Source: Dermabacteraceae bacterium TAE3-ERU5 (lineage in GTDB: Bacteria > Actinomycetota > Actinomycetes > Actinomycetales > Dermabacteraceae). From it: DNA of 64,000 nt. The DNA lies in the NCBI GenBank assembly GCA_019218375.1, contig JAHUUK010000001.1, forward strand, positions 1-64,000, given 5' to 3'. Positions within the stretch are counted from its first letter, which is position 1; every line of letters starts with the position of its first letter. The position numbers and the translations under genes are program-made. Below are positions 19,982 to 28,900 of the stretch, piece after piece. Under the pieces are notes generated by a model. It made no database searches. It was not told where the DNA came from and saw only the letters and a list, made by a program, of their open reading frames with translations.

Positions 19982-20631
19982 ACTGGCTAATTAATAACCT
20001 TCCGCTGGTGCAGGAAAGGCTCCTCGCGCACCTGGCCCTGACGCTGCCGCCCATCCTGCTTTCGCTACTGCTTGCGATTCCGATCGGGCTGCTCGCGCAG
20101 CGCGTGCGTCCGCTGCGCGGGGCGCTGTTGAGCGGCTTCGCCCTGCTGTATGCGATCCCGTCCCTCCCCCTCTTTATTGTGCTACCGATCCTTATCGGCA
20201 CCTCGCTTCGCTCTGAGCTAAACGTGATCGTTGCCCTAACGCTGTACGGGCTGGCGCTCCTGGTGCGCCCCGTGGCCGACGGTCTGGACGCGGTGCCGGC
20301 CGACGTCACCGCCGCGGCAACCGCGGTGGGAATGCATCCCGTCGGGCGTTTTTTCACGGTAGAGCTACCCCTAGCGGGACCCGTGATTCTGGCGGGGCTG
20401 CGCGTAGTAGCGGTGAGTACCACGAGTCTGGTTACGGTCGGTGCCGTGCTCGGCATACCTAGTTTGGGTCTGCTTTTCACCGACGGCCTGCAGCGCGGCA
20501 TCGGCGCGGAAATCGTGACCGGCATAGTCGCCACCGTGGCCCTCGCGCTGCTGCTGGATAGGCTGCTCGTTTTGCTGGGCAAGATCGCCCTGGCCTGGAC
20601 GCGCCACGAAGCCAAGGGGGCAGCAAAGTGA
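19978..20631 (+). CDS. OpuC-type ABC transporter permease (first)
   Basis: Membrane subunit, 217 residues, about five to six helices. The EAA-like cytoplasmic loop that docks on the ATPase is in DVTAAATAVGMHPVGRFFTVELP. It starts at GTG 19978, overlapping the ATPase stop, and its stop overlaps the next permease (GTGA). The protein pairs with the second permease to form the pore. Confidence 0.9.
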
Positions 20632-21311
20632 ATTACTTCGTCCTGGCATACGAGTGGCTGGCTGATAAAAGCAACTGGGCGGGCCCCGGCGGAATTGGCG
20701 CGCGCTTGCTCGAACACCTCGGCTACACCCTGGCTGTGGTTGCCATTGCCTGTCTGATAGCGGTTCCCTGCGGCTGGGCCATCGGCCATTTTGGTAAGGG
20801 CCGACGCCTCGTGCTCGCGCTTTCCACGGGTGCCCGTTCCCTGCCCACCCTGGGCCTGCTCACGCTGCTCGGCATCTGGTGGGGCATCGGGTTGGAGGCT
20901 CCTCTCGCGGCACTCGTCGTGTTAGCGATTCCCTCGGTCCTGACGGGTGCCTACACGGGTGTGGAGGCGGTCGGGCCGGAGGTGCGTGACGCGGCGCGCG
21001 CCCAGGGTATGACCGGCAGGCAACTGTTGTTTTCCGTCGAGGTTCCCCTCGGTCTTCCCCTGCTTCTAAGCGGTATCCGCGCGGCCACCCTGCAGGTCGT
21101 AGCAACCGCCACCCTGGCCGCCTACGTGGGCGCCGGGGGGCTGGGCAGGTTTCTCTTCCTGGGGCTAAAGACCCAGGATTACGGCCAAATGCTCGCGGCC
21201 TCACTGCTCGTGATGCTGCTGGCCTTGGCACTCGATCTTTTGCTGGTAGCCGTGCAGCGGCTGCTGGTACCGCGCGGCGTCAGGCCGCTAATGAAAGGAC
21301 AAACGTCATGA
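20628..21311 (+). CDS. OpuC-type ABC transporter permease (second)
   Basis: Second membrane subunit, 227 residues, homologous to the first. Its ATPase-docking loop reads EVRDAARAQGMTGRQLLFSVEVPLGLP. Start GTG 20628 within the previous stop. The two unlike permeases argue for a heterodimeric OpuC/OpuB-type channel rather than the single-permease ProW type. Confidence 0.9.
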   Translation: MNYFVLAYEWLADKSNWAGPGGIGARLLEHLGYTLAVVAIACLIAVPCGWAIGHFGKGRRLVLALSTGARSLPTLGLLTLLGIWWGIGLEAPLAALVVLAIPSVLTGAYTGVEAVGPEVRDAARAQGMTGRQLLFSVEVPLGLPLLLSGIRAATLQVVATATLAAYVGAGGLGRFLFLGLKTQDYGQMLAASLLVMLLALALDLLLVAVQRLLVPRGVRPLMKGQTS

Positions 21312-22258
21312 CCGTTAATAACAATCGGCCCCTCAACCGGGGCGGCTTCACCCTGGGCCGCCGCGCCCTGCTCGGCGCTGCCCCGCTCATGCTCCTTACC
21401 GCCTGCGGTAACAGCGACCCGCTGGCCAAGGACTCCCAGAAGACTGCGGCAGCTGCCGGCGATGAAATCGTGATCGGTAGCCAGCAGTACTACAGCAACG
21501 AGATCATCGCGGAACTGTTCGCGCAGGTGCTGGAGGCCAACGGTGCAAAGGTGAAGCGCCAGTACCAGATCGGCCAGCGTGAGGTTTATCTGCCCGAACT
21601 GAAGTCGGGCGCGATTGATCTGATGCCGGAATACGGCGGTAACCTGCTGCAGTTCCTGGACCCGAAGGAAACCGCGAAGAGCCCCGAAGAAATCCAGGCC
21701 GCGCTGCAGAAGGCGCTTCCCGAGGGGATTCGGGCGCTGCCTTACGCTGAGGCGAGCGACCAGGATTCGTTCGTGGTCACGAAGGAAACCGCGCAGCAGC
21801 ATTCCCTGGCTTCCCTGGCCGACGTTTCCCGCATGGGCCCCGTCACCATCGCCGCTAACAGCGAACTCGATAAGCGCCCCTACGGCCCCTCCGGGCTGAA
21901 AGAGGTTTACGGGATCGATGCGACCGTGCAGCCGGTCGAAGATTCCGGCGGCCCGCTCACCGTTAAGGCCCTGCTTGATGGCAGCGTGAACCTGGCCAAC
22001 ATTTACAGCGCCGATCCGAGCATCGCAGAAAACGGTTTCGTGGTCTTGCAGGATCCGAAGCTGCTGGTGCTGCCGCAGCGCGTCACCCCGCTGGCAAGCA
22101 AGAAGATCACCGACGCACAGGCCGAGCAGATCGGCCAGGTTATTGCCGCCCTGGATAGCGCCAGCCTGATCGCCCTGAACCGCGACAGCGTTAAGAGCCA
22201 GGCTCCCAGCTCCGAGGTAGCAAGCCGCTGGCTGAAGGAAAAGGGACTGCTTAAGTAA
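21308..22258 (+). CDS. OpuC-type substrate-binding lipoprotein
   Basis: Extracytoplasmic receptor, 316 residues. The signal region has a twin arginine (TLGRRALLGAAPLM) followed by the lipobox LLTAC with Cys33 as the lipidation site, so a Tat-exported lipoprotein is possible; the lspA in this window would process it. The mature part has the OpuAC fold (IVIGSQQYYSNEIIAELFAQ near the start, GGNLLQFLDP, YGIDATVQPVEDSGGPL). Ligand class (betaine, choline, carnitine) cannot be read from sequence here. Last gene of the operon, followed by a strong terminator. Confidence 0.92.
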   Translation: MTVNNNRPLNRGGFTLGRRALLGAAPLMLLTACGNSDPLAKDSQKTAAAAGDEIVIGSQQYYSNEIIAELFAQVLEANGAKVKRQYQIGQREVYLPELKSGAIDLMPEYGGNLLQFLDPKETAKSPEEIQAALQKALPEGIRALPYAEASDQDSFVVTKETAQQHSLASLADVSRMGPVTIAANSELDKRPYGPSGLKEVYGIDATVQPVEDSGGPLTVKALLDGSVNLANIYSADPSIAENGFVVLQDPKLLVLPQRVTPLASKKITDAQAEQIGQVIAALDSASLIALNRDSVKSQAPSSEVASRWLKEKGLLK

Positions 22259-22278
22259 CCCTTTTTGAGCACACACAT

Positions 22279-22317
22279 AACGGTGGGGCGGGAAGCATTG
22301 CTTCCCGCCCCACCGTT
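22279..22317. terminator. Terminator between convergent transporter operon and MFS gene
   Basis: An 18-bp perfect stem (22279-22296 with 22300-22317; core CGGTGGGGCGGGAAGC) closed by the loop ATT. On the plus strand TTGCTTTTG follows; on the minus strand no good T-run follows, so it mainly ends the transporter operon but may also stop the convergent MFS transcript. Confidence 0.85.
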
Positions 22318-22329
22318 TGCTTTTGCGCG

Positions 22330-23655
22330 TTATGCCGGATTTTGCAGCGCGTCATCGGCCAGCAGCCGACGCCGCACCCGCGCCCGGTGCACCTTGGTGG
22401 CGATGGTGCCGAACACGGCAACCAGCACACCGGCCAGGCCCGCGACGATGAATCCCCAGGCGGGCGAGGAAGCGTCGATAATCAAACCGATTACCGGAGC
22501 GCCCAGGCCCGCGCCGACGGTGATTGCGGAGCCGTGCCAGCCCATCGCTTCACCGCGTGCCCGCTCAGGCACCAGACGCGCGATGGCATCGCCCGTGGCG
22601 GTGATGATCGGGGCGCAACCGAAGCCTGCGATGAACGCCAGCAGCGCTGCGGAGAGAGCCCCCCAGGCAAACGCCAGCGGGATTGTGAGCGCGCCGAGCG
22701 CGAACAGCACCCAGAGGGGTTCGATAACACGCTTGGAGGCACCGATAGCGAAGCCGCCGATTGCCGAGCCGAGGCACCAAAGCGCCATCACCGCACCGAT
22801 GTACTGCTTTTCGTCGAGCGAAATCAGCAGGGCCGTCACCGCGACCTCGCTGCCGACCAAAATGAAGTGGCCGGTGATGGTAGCAACCAGGATCGATATT
22901 CCGGCGGGACGGGAAAGCAGCTTACGCGCAAGCCTGCGCTCGTCTTCCGTATTTTCCTCAGGCTTGGTGATCTGTTCGTAGGCGGTCTTTTCCGTGAGGT
23001 CATCGTTGCGCGCCAGCACGGCGGATTCCATCGCGTCGAAAGAGGGATCCAGCTTCGCCGGAATCACGATCTCGCTGCTCTTGGTCGGCGGGTTCACGAT
23101 CAGCAGGGCAATGCCGACGACGGCGATGGAAAGCCCCACGATCATCATCGCCGGGCGCGTGCCGATGGCAAGCGCAACCACTGTAATCGCGGCGGGGCCG
23201 ATCATGAACACAAACTCGGTCAGCACGGAATCGAGCGCGTAGGCGGTACGGCGCAGCGCGGCAGGCACCACAACGGCCAGGGAAACCCGGATCACGGACC
23301 AGATCGGCAGGCTAAAGATACCGCCGATGAACGATAGGGGCAGCAATAGCGCGTAATCGGAGTACGGCAGCAGCAGCCAAACGATAGCCTCCACGATGAT
23401 CGTCGGCACCACTGCCCGGCGCAGCCCGTAGGTATCTACCAGCCTGCCACGCCAGGGAGAAGAAATCGCGGAACCGATGGTGGAGACGGCCACCACCAGG
23501 CCGGCATCCAGGTAGCTGCGGTGCAGCGTCGTCACGATGTGCAGGGTCAGCAAAATGCCCATCGTCGAAAATGGGATGCGGGCCAGGAACCCGAGAATCA
23601 AAATGCCGGTCGCACCCGGCTGCCTAATCACCTCACGGTACTGAGAAATCGCCAC
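22330..23655 (-). CDS. Major facilitator superfamily transporter
   Basis: 441 residues with about twelve hydrophobic helices in two halves separated by a charged cytoplasmic loop of about 50 residues (roughly 200-250, with ENTEDERRLARK). The motif A-like loop after helix 2 is SPWRGRLVDTYGLRRAVV, and a second-half counterpart is weak. Proton-driven efflux of an unknown small molecule is likely. The start is GTG 23655 without a recognisable Shine-Dalgarno. It is convergent to the compatible-solute operon and upstream of the SseB-family gene's end, with no clear functional partner. Confidence 0.82.
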   Translation of the reverse strand: MAISQYREVIRQPGATGILILGFLARIPFSTMGILLTLHIVTTLHRSYLDAGLVVAVSTIGSAISSPWRGRLVDTYGLRRAVVPTIIVEAIVWLLLPYSDYALLLPLSFIGGIFSLPIWSVIRVSLAVVVPAALRRTAYALDSVLTEFVFMIGPAAITVVALAIGTRPAMMIVGLSIAVVGIALLIVNPPTKSSEIVIPAKLDPSFDAMESAVLARNDDLTEKTAYEQITKPEENTEDERRLARKLLSRPAGISILVATITGHFILVGSEVAVTALLISLDEKQYIGAVMALWCLGSAIGGFAIGASKRVIEPLWVLFALGALTIPLAFAWGALSAALLAFIAGFGCAPIITATGDAIARLVPERARGEAMGWHGSAITVGAGLGAPVIGLIIDASSPAWGFIVAGLAGVLVAVFGTIATKVHRARVRRRLLADDALQNPA

Positions 23656-23702
23656 GAGGTGTATCGTCTCACGGCCCCGCGAGTGCGCGCGCCAAAACCG
23701 CG

Positions 23703-24497
23703 TTATGCGTTTGTAACAGCGAACTTAATACTGCTCACACGCTCCGCGATTAGCTGCGAGCGGGAAACGAAATCACCGGCGGCGCGCACGCTCTGGGCGA
23801 GCCCTTCCCGGTCCAGGCCCGGCGTAATGTGCAGCACGAAATCGACCTCGCTGCTCGCGCCGGGGCGCAGCCGCACGCGCTCGATGTGTGCCACCAGTTC
23901 GGCTATCCGCGCGGCCTCGGCGATCACCTCGGCATCGTCCCAGGGCGGCAGCCAGTCGCGCCCCTGCGCGAGCGCCCACAGCTGGGCGCGCTGCAGCACA
24001 GCGGTGTGTTCGCTGCCGAGGTCCACCACCAGGCGCACGCACTCTTCCGCTACGGCGGACTGCGCGGCTTTTTCTATCAGCATCGGCACGGGGCGCGCCT
24101 CGCTGTTCCAGGCCGACAGTGCCGCGACGCTCGTAAAGACGGGCAGGGCGGCTTCCCCGCGGTTGTTTTGCAGCTTCACCATCGCCATGTCGGAGGCGTT
24201 GTCGGCGTGGTGCCCGTGCGCTCCCACCTCGGTGTCGGTGGCTACCGCAACGATGGGGACGAGCACGCGCTTACCGGGGAGCGCGGCGAGCACGCCGCAC
24301 AGGTGCGCGTCCTGCCCCGCGGCAGCGGCCTGTAGCGCGCGCAGCAGGTTTGCATCCGCCGTGCCGTCGTCACCGGCGAAGGGGTTGCTGGTGTAACCGC
24401 GCCCCTCCCAGGGCACCCCCGCCGTATCGTGCAGCGGGCTTTTTTCGCGGAAGTGCTGCGGCAGCGTGCGGGCTGCCGCGCTGTCTTTGGCAAACAC
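23703..24497 (-). CDS. SseB-family protein
   Basis: 264 residues. The N-terminal part matches the SseB fold: LLRALQAAA, RVLVPIVA and DMAMVKLQNNRGEAALPVFTSVAALSAW are the typical strand-helix pattern. The C-terminal half is less conserved. The family occurs widely next to hisA/priA in actinobacteria, but its function is unknown. GTG 24497 follows the priA stop with one base between, so it is cotranscribed with the his genes. Confidence 0.78.
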   Translation of the reverse strand: MFAKDSAAARTLPQHFREKSPLHDTAGVPWEGRGYTSNPFAGDDGTADANLLRALQAAAAGQDAHLCGVLAALPGKRVLVPIVAVATDTEVGAHGHHADNASDMAMVKLQNNRGEAALPVFTSVAALSAWNSEARPVPMLIEKAAQSAVAEECVRLVVDLGSEHTAVLQRAQLWALAQGRDWLPPWDDAEVIAEAARIAELVAHIERVRLRPGASSEVDFVLHITPGLDREGLAQSVRAAGDFVSRSQLIAERVSSIKFAVTNA

Positions 24498-24498
24498 C

Positions 24499-25227
24499 TT
24501 AGCTACCCGCCACCTCTAGGGCTTCGGCCAGGGTGAACTGGCCAGTGTAGAGCGCCTTGCCGATGATCGCGCCCTCCACGCCGTCGGCGCTCAGGGAACG
24601 CAGCGCACGCAGGTCATCAAGGCTGGAAACGCCGCCGGAGGCGACCACCGGGGCGGGGGTCTTAGCGCAAACCTCGCGTAGCAGATCGATGTTGGGCCCA
24701 GCCAACATGCCGTCCTTGGTGACGTCGGTGAGCACGTAGCGGCTGCAACCTGCGGCATCCAGGCGTTCTAGAACGTCGAAAAGATCGCCCGCGTCTTCCG
24801 TCCAACCGCGACTGGCCAGGGTGCGCCCGCGCACGTCCAGGCCGACGGCGATCCGATCGCCGTACTCCTCGATGACTTCCGCCGTCCATGCGGGCTTTTC
24901 GATCGCCGCCGTGCCCAGGTTTACGCGGCGCGCGCCGGTGGCCAGGGCACGTTCCAGGGAGGCGTCGTCACGGATACCGCCGGATAGCTCCACCTGCAGT
25001 TCCAGCTCGGCGCAGACTTCGGCCATCAGTTCGGCATTGCTGCCGCGCCCGAAAGCGGCGTCCAGGTCCACAAAGTGCAGCCACTGCGCGCCCGCCTCCT
25101 GGAATGACAGCGCCGCATCCAGCGGGGTGCCGTAGCTGGTTTCGCTGCCTGCGCGTCCCTGCACGAGGCGCACGGCCTCCCCCGCCACGACGTCTACCGC
25201 GGGAAAAATGATGAGGGGTTTATCCAT
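24499..25227 (-). CDS. priA: Phosphoribosyl isomerase A (HisA/PriA)
   Basis: TIM-barrel isomerase acting on ProFAR in histidine synthesis and, in actinobacterial PriA, also on phosphoribosyl anthranilate in tryptophan synthesis. 242 residues closely follow the PriA pattern: FPAVDV with Asp12, [26 protein letters not shown] and VLTDVTKDG with the second acid (Asp168/Asp172). The PriA assignment rests on remembered similarity to Streptomyces PriA; whether a separate trpF exists elsewhere is unknown. It follows the small membrane protein gene by 10 bases. Confidence 0.93.
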   Translation of the reverse strand: MDKPLIIFPAVDVVAGEAVRLVQGRAGSETSYGTPLDAALSFQEAGAQWLHFVDLDAAFGRGSNAELMAEVCAELELQVELSGGIRDDASLERALATGARRVNLGTAAIEKPAWTAEVIEEYGDRIAVGLDVRGRTLASRGWTEDAGDLFDVLERLDAAGCSRYVLTDVTKDGMLAGPNIDLLREVCAKTPAPVVASGGVSSLDDLRALRSLSADGVEGAIIGKALYTGQFTLAEALEVAGS

Positions 25228-25237
25228 CGCTTCGTTC

Positions 25238-25393
25238 CTAACTAAAAATTCGCCACAGGGAAATGACGCAGCAGAGCAGGCCCGCCAAAGAAAGCAGGGC
25301 TACAGACCAAAGGGGGTGTTTTTGCTTCGCGAAAGAGTAGGCACCACCGAGCAGCATGCCCCCTACCGCCAGCATGATGTATGCGATCAGCAT
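25238..25393 (-). CDS. Small two-helix membrane protein in the his operon
   Basis: 51 residues starting [17 protein letters not shown] and ending SLWRIFS, with two hydrophobic helices (about 3-20 and 30-48) joined by the basic loop SFAKQKH. The ATG at 25393 lies inside the end of hisH, overlapping it by seven bases, and priA follows 10 bases after its stop, so it is embedded in the operon. Unnamed small proteins at this position occur in other actinobacteria, in my recollection. Function unknown. Confidence 0.65.
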   Translation of the reverse strand: MLIAYIMLAVGGMLLGGAYSFAKQKHPLWSVALLSLAGLLCCVISLWRIFS

Positions 25394-26085
25394 TGCGTAC
25401 CACTCATTCCTCGCAGGCTGGCGCTGCCCGCCTCCCGGTCGTTGCGCGGCAGCGAATCGAGCCAGTTACGCAGCAGCTTGCCGCCCGCTTCGCCCGACTT
25501 TTCGGGGTGGAACTGGGTCGCCGAGAGCGGCCCGTTCTCTACCGCCGCTATGAAGCGCTGCCCGCCGTGTTCGCCCCAGGTGACAAGGGGCGCGTGCAGG
25601 CCCGGCAGCGGATCGAAATGCCACTGCGTGACGCCGTAGGAGTGCACGAAATAGAACCGTTCGTCGGCAATCCCGGCGAACAGGCGCGAATCCTGCGCGG
25701 GGGTGACGGTGTTCCAGCCCATGTGCGGCAAAACGTCGGCCGCAAGCCGGGTAACGCTCCCCGGCCACTGCGCCAGGCCTTCGCTGAAGATGCCGTGCTC
25801 GCGGCCTTCGCTAAACATGATCTGCATGCCGACGCAGATTCCCAGCACGGGACCGCCCCCAGCGAGCCGCCGCTCGATCAGGCGATCCGCCCCGCAGTCG
25901 CGAAGCTGCTGCATGGCGGCGGCGAACGCCCCGACGCCGGGAACCACCAGGCCATCGGCCTCCTGCACCAGGACGGGGTCGGCGCTCAGGGTGACTTCCG
26001 CCCCCTGGGCGGCGAGCGCGCGTACGGCCGAGCGCACGTTGCCGCTGCCGTAGTCGAGGACCACGACCCTGGGGGCGCGGCTCAT
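25387..26085 (-). CDS. hisH: Imidazole glycerol phosphate synthase, glutaminase subunit
   Basis: Class I glutamine amidotransferase that supplies ammonia to HisF (not in this window). 232 residues. Catalytic triad: Cys84 in [10 protein letters not shown], His193 and Glu195 in QFHPEKSG. The start is ATG 26085, which overlaps the upstream gene's stop (ATGA) and puts the [14 protein letters not shown] strand at the N-terminus as in the family; the frame open upstream is the neighbour's shadow. Confidence 0.95.
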   Translation of the reverse strand: MSRAPRVVVLDYGSGNVRSAVRALAAQGAEVTLSADPVLVQEADGLVVPGVGAFAAAMQQLRDCGADRLIERRLAGGGPVLGICVGMQIMFSEGREHGIFSEGLAQWPGSVTRLAADVLPHMGWNTVTPAQDSRLFAGIADERFYFVHSYGVTQWHFDPLPGLHAPLVTWGEHGGQRFIAAVENGPLSATQFHPEKSGEAGGKLLRNWLDSLPRNDREAGSASLRGMSGTQC

Positions 26086-26723
26086 TTCTGCCACCGCCCG
26101 AGGGTCACGTACTTCATGGCCTGCAGCTTGGTCAGGGAGCGGGGATCCAGGGAGGCTTCCTCTCCCAGATCGGCCGGGTTGACGGCCCCCAGCAGCAGTT
26201 CCTCCACCAGGTCGGCGCAGGCGCCGAGCACCAGTACCGGGGCGATGTCGTCTCCCCTTTCGCCGCTCAGGTAGCGGGTGGCGGTCATTTTGTCGCCGCG
26301 CCGCCAAAACAGCACCAGGGGGATGCCGCGCAAAGTGGCCGACACTGCCTGCGCCATCTCGTGCGCCTCGCTTTCCGTGGCGCTGGCGGTTACCAGCGCA
26401 CCGTTTTCGGTGGCGACGGTGCGGGCCTCGGCGGGGAGTACCCTATCCAGCATTTCCCCGGCGAGGGAGAGCCTGAGGGCACCGGCCAGGGAGGTGTGCC
26501 TGGCGATGGGGGTCACGATGACGGCGAGCGCAGGGGAATCGTCCCCCGCCGCCAGCACGTCTTCCACCGTGAAAGGCTTTTCCTCGCTACCGCTTGCCTC
26601 GCCGCTGATTGCCTCGGTATCGCTTTGGGCTTCCTCCGGGACCTCGATTTCGATGCCCTCCATCAGGCGCCGGAACTCGGCGTCGATGTCGTCGCTGCTG
26701 CCGTGCGTCGGTTCCGTGGTCAC
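26082..26723 (-). CDS. Uncharacterised protein of the his operon
   Basis: 213 residues, cytosolic, without membrane segments. Residues 1-50 are acidic and probably disordered (Asp/Glu/Ser-rich). Residues 55-213 alternate hydrophobic strands and helices ([54 protein letters not shown]), suggesting an alpha/beta fold. It overlaps hisB upstream (GTGA) and hisH downstream (ATGA), so it is coupled to histidine enzymes. I do not recognise the family; a role in the pathway or its regulation is inferred from position only. Confidence 0.75.
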   Translation of the reverse strand: MTTEPTHGSSDDIDAEFRRLMEGIEIEVPEEAQSDTEAISGEASGSEEKPFTVEDVLAAGDDSPALAVIVTPIARHTSLAGALRLSLAGEMLDRVLPAEARTVATENGALVTASATESEAHEMAQAVSATLRGIPLVLFWRRGDKMTATRYLSGERGDDIAPVLVLGACADLVEELLLGAVNPADLGEEASLDPRSLTKLQAMKYVTLGRWQK

Positions 26724-27331
26724 AGGGCCCCCTTCGTGGACGGGATGTCGTTCATGCGCGGATCGTATTCGCAGGCGTAGCGTAGCGCCCGCGCGAGCGC
26801 CTTGAACTGCGCTTCAACGATATGGTGCGGGTCCCTCCCGGCGAGCACGCGCATGTGCAGGCAGATACCGGCGTGGTGCGCCAAAGATTCCAGCACGTGA
26901 CGGGTCAGGGAACCGGTGAAGTGGCCGCCTATCAGGTGGTATTCCTGCCCGGCCGGTTCGCCCTCGTGCACGCAGTAGGGCCTGCCGGAAACGTCTACGA
27001 CGCAGTGCGCGAGCGCCTCATCGAGCGGGATCGTGGCGTCGGCGAAGCGGCGGATGCCGCACTTATCGCCGAGGGCCTCGCGCAGCACCTGGCCAAGCAC
27101 GATCGCCGTGTCCTCTACCGTGTGGTGCACGTCGATGTGGGTGTCGCCGTGGGATTTCACGGTCAGATCGAAGCTGGCGTGGGTGCCGAGGGCGGTCAGC
27201 ATGTGGTCGTAGAACGGCACGGAGGTGTCGATCTCTACCTTGCCGCTGCCGTCCAGGTTCAGTTCCACCAGGACCGAGGATTCGCGGGTGGTGCGTTCCT
27301 TGCGCGCTATGCGCGGTGCGGGGTTGTTCAT
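26720..27331 (-). CDS. hisB: Imidazoleglycerol-phosphate dehydratase
   Basis: Mn-dependent dehydration of IGP to imidazole acetol phosphate. 203 residues, monofunctional (no phosphatase domain). Two metal-ligand repeats are visible: [15 protein letters not shown] in the first half and [16 protein letters not shown] in the second, plus [13 protein letters not shown]. Start ATG 27331 overlaps the hisC stop by four bases. Confidence 0.96.
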   Translation of the reverse strand: MNNPAPRIARKERTTRESSVLVELNLDGSGKVEIDTSVPFYDHMLTALGTHASFDLTVKSHGDTHIDVHHTVEDTAIVLGQVLREALGDKCGIRRFADATIPLDEALAHCVVDVSGRPYCVHEGEPAGQEYHLIGGHFTGSLTRHVLESLAHHAGICLHMRVLAGRDPHHIVEAQFKALARALRYACEYDPRMNDIPSTKGAL

Positions 27332-28455
27332 CGGGGGTCTACCTCCTCTAGGGCGGCAGTGAAAGCCGCGTTGTCTTGCGCGGTGCCGACGGAGACGCGC
27401 AGCCAGCCGTCGGGCCCCACCTCTCTTACCAGCACGGAACGCTCCAGCAGGCCCTGCCAGACGGCGTGGCGATCCGGGAAAGTGCCGAAGAAAACGAAGT
27501 TCGCGTCGGAATCCGCCACGGTGTAGCCGCGCTCTCGCAGGTGCGCGACGAGTCGGTCGCGTTCGCTGCGCAGGAAAGAGACCTGCGCCAGCAGTTCGTC
27601 GGCGCTTTCCAGAGCGGTGAGCGCCGCCGCCTGGGTGATGGCCGACAGGTGGTAGGGCAGGCGCACGATCCGCAGCGCGTCAATGATTTCCGGTGCGGCC
27701 ACCGCATAGCCGAGGCGGGTGCCTGCCATGGCGAACGCCTTGCTCATGGTGCGGGTGACGATCAGGTTCTTGTATTCCGGCAGCAGGGTGAGCGCGCTCG
27801 GCACGCCGTCGCGGCGAAACTCCGCGTATGCCTCGTCTACCACTACCAGCCCGTTGTGCGCGCGCTGCGCCTCACAGGCCGCCGTCACCAGCTCCATTTC
27901 GCTGGCGGTGCCGGTGGGGTTGTTCGGGGAGGTGAGCAGCACCAGCGTGGGGCGGTGTTCGCGGCACGCCTGTTCCACCTGCTGCGCAGAAAGCGCGAAT
28001 TCCGGCGCTGCGGTGCGCGGCACGGTGACGAAATCGGTAAAAGAGTTGCGCGCGTATTCGGGATACATCGAATAGCAGGGCGTGAAGCTGAGGGCGCTCC
28101 TGCCCGGCCCGCCGAAGGCCGCGAACAGGTGCTGCATGATCTCGTTCGAGCCGTTGGCCGCCCATACGGACTCTGCCGGGGGTGCGCTAATGCCGGACTC
28201 GCGGGAAAGGTATTCCCCGAGCGCGCTGCGCAGGGTCATAAATTCCCGGTCGGGATAGCGGTTCAGCCCGGCAGCTGCCTCGCGCACCGCATCCGCGAGC
28301 CGCGCGGCTAGTTCCGGTGAGGGCGCGAAAGGGTTTTCGTTTACGTTGAGCGGGTGTCGTACCTCAAGCTGGGGTGCACCGTAGGGTTCCAGGCCAGCGA
28401 GATCGTCACGAATGGGTGCCCGGAAAGGCTCTGCCTGCCGCTCGATAGGTTGCAT
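27328..28455 (-). CDS. hisC: Histidinol-phosphate aminotransferase
   Basis: PLP enzyme of fold type I, 375 residues, transferring the amino group from glutamate to imidazole acetol phosphate. PLP lysine K239 in [18 protein letters not shown]; cofactor Asp in [10 protein letters not shown]; substrate loop [10 protein letters not shown]. The ATG at 28455 has no Shine-Dalgarno; TAAAAT (28467-28462) lies exactly six bases upstream, so translation is probably from a leaderless mRNA. First gene of hisC-B-x-H-y-priA-sseB. Confidence 0.95.
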   Translation of the reverse strand: MQPIERQAEPFRAPIRDDLAGLEPYGAPQLEVRHPLNVNENPFAPSPELAARLADAVREAAAGLNRYPDREFMTLRSALGEYLSRESGISAPPAESVWAANGSNEIMQHLFAAFGGPGRSALSFTPCYSMYPEYARNSFTDFVTVPRTAAPEFALSAQQVEQACREHRPTLVLLTSPNNPTGTASEMELVTAACEAQRAHNGLVVVDEAYAEFRRDGVPSALTLLPEYKNLIVTRTMSKAFAMAGTRLGYAVAAPEIIDALRIVRLPYHLSAITQAAALTALESADELLAQVSFLRSERDRLVAHLRERGYTVADSDANFVFFGTFPDRHAVWQGLLERSVLVREVGPDGWLRVSVGTAQDNAAFTAALEEVDPR

Positions 28456-28501
28456 TGGTTCATTTTAGTTCAGGATAGGGAGACTGCCCTACCCTATAAG
28501 C
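28456..28501. promoter_or_regulatory. Divergent hisC / DUF3054 promoter region
   Basis: 46 bases between two divergent starts. On the minus strand TAAAAT (28467-28462) is six bases before the hisC ATG. On the plus strand TACCCT (28490-28495) is six bases before the DUF3054 ATG. Neither has a clear -35 or a Shine-Dalgarno. An inverted repeat ATAGGG (28475-28480) / CCCTAT (28492-28497) lies between and could be an operator. Confidence 0.5.
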
Positions 28502-28876
28502 ATGAAAAACAAAAGATTCCTTGGCGCGCTGGCCCTAGATTCGGTGCTGGTCACCGCTTTCGCCGCGCTGGGCCGCTCCAGCCACGCACACACCCTGGAC
28601 GTCGCCGGTATCGCCCAAACGGCCTGGCCGTTCCTTGCCGGGATGGCACTCGGCCACGCCGCCGTGCGTTCCTGGCACGCGCCCCGGCGGCTCTGGCCCG
28701 AAGGCGTGATGGTCTGGGGCACCACGGTTGTCGGCGGTATGCTGCTACGCACTCTCACCGGCGCGGGCACCGCGACCAGCTTCGTGATCGTGGCAAGCAC
28801 CTTCCTGGCGCTGTTCCTGCTCGGCTGGCGCGGCGTAGCGGCGCTGCTAGCACGCCGTAGCGCCAAGCGGGCGTAA
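28502..28876 (+). CDS. DUF3054 membrane protein
   Basis: 124 residues, four hydrophobic segments (about 9-25, 36-57, 70-88, 92-115) with basic ends, the DUF3054 layout. Conserved features include DSVLVTAFAALGRSSH and PFLAGMALGHA. Function unknown. It is transcribed rightward between hisC and hisD, which both run leftward, so it breaks the usual hisD-hisC adjacency. A short GCGC-TTAA-GCGC hairpin followed by TCTTTTCTT (28882-28901) may end its transcript. Confidence 0.82.
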   Translation: MKNKRFLGALALDSVLVTAFAALGRSSHAHTLDVAGIAQTAWPFLAGMALGHAAVRSWHAPRRLWPEGVMVWGTTVVGGMLLRTLTGAGTATSFVIVASTFLALFLLGWRGVAALLARRSAKRA

Positions 28877-28900
28877 CCCCCGCGCTTAAGCGCTCTTTTC

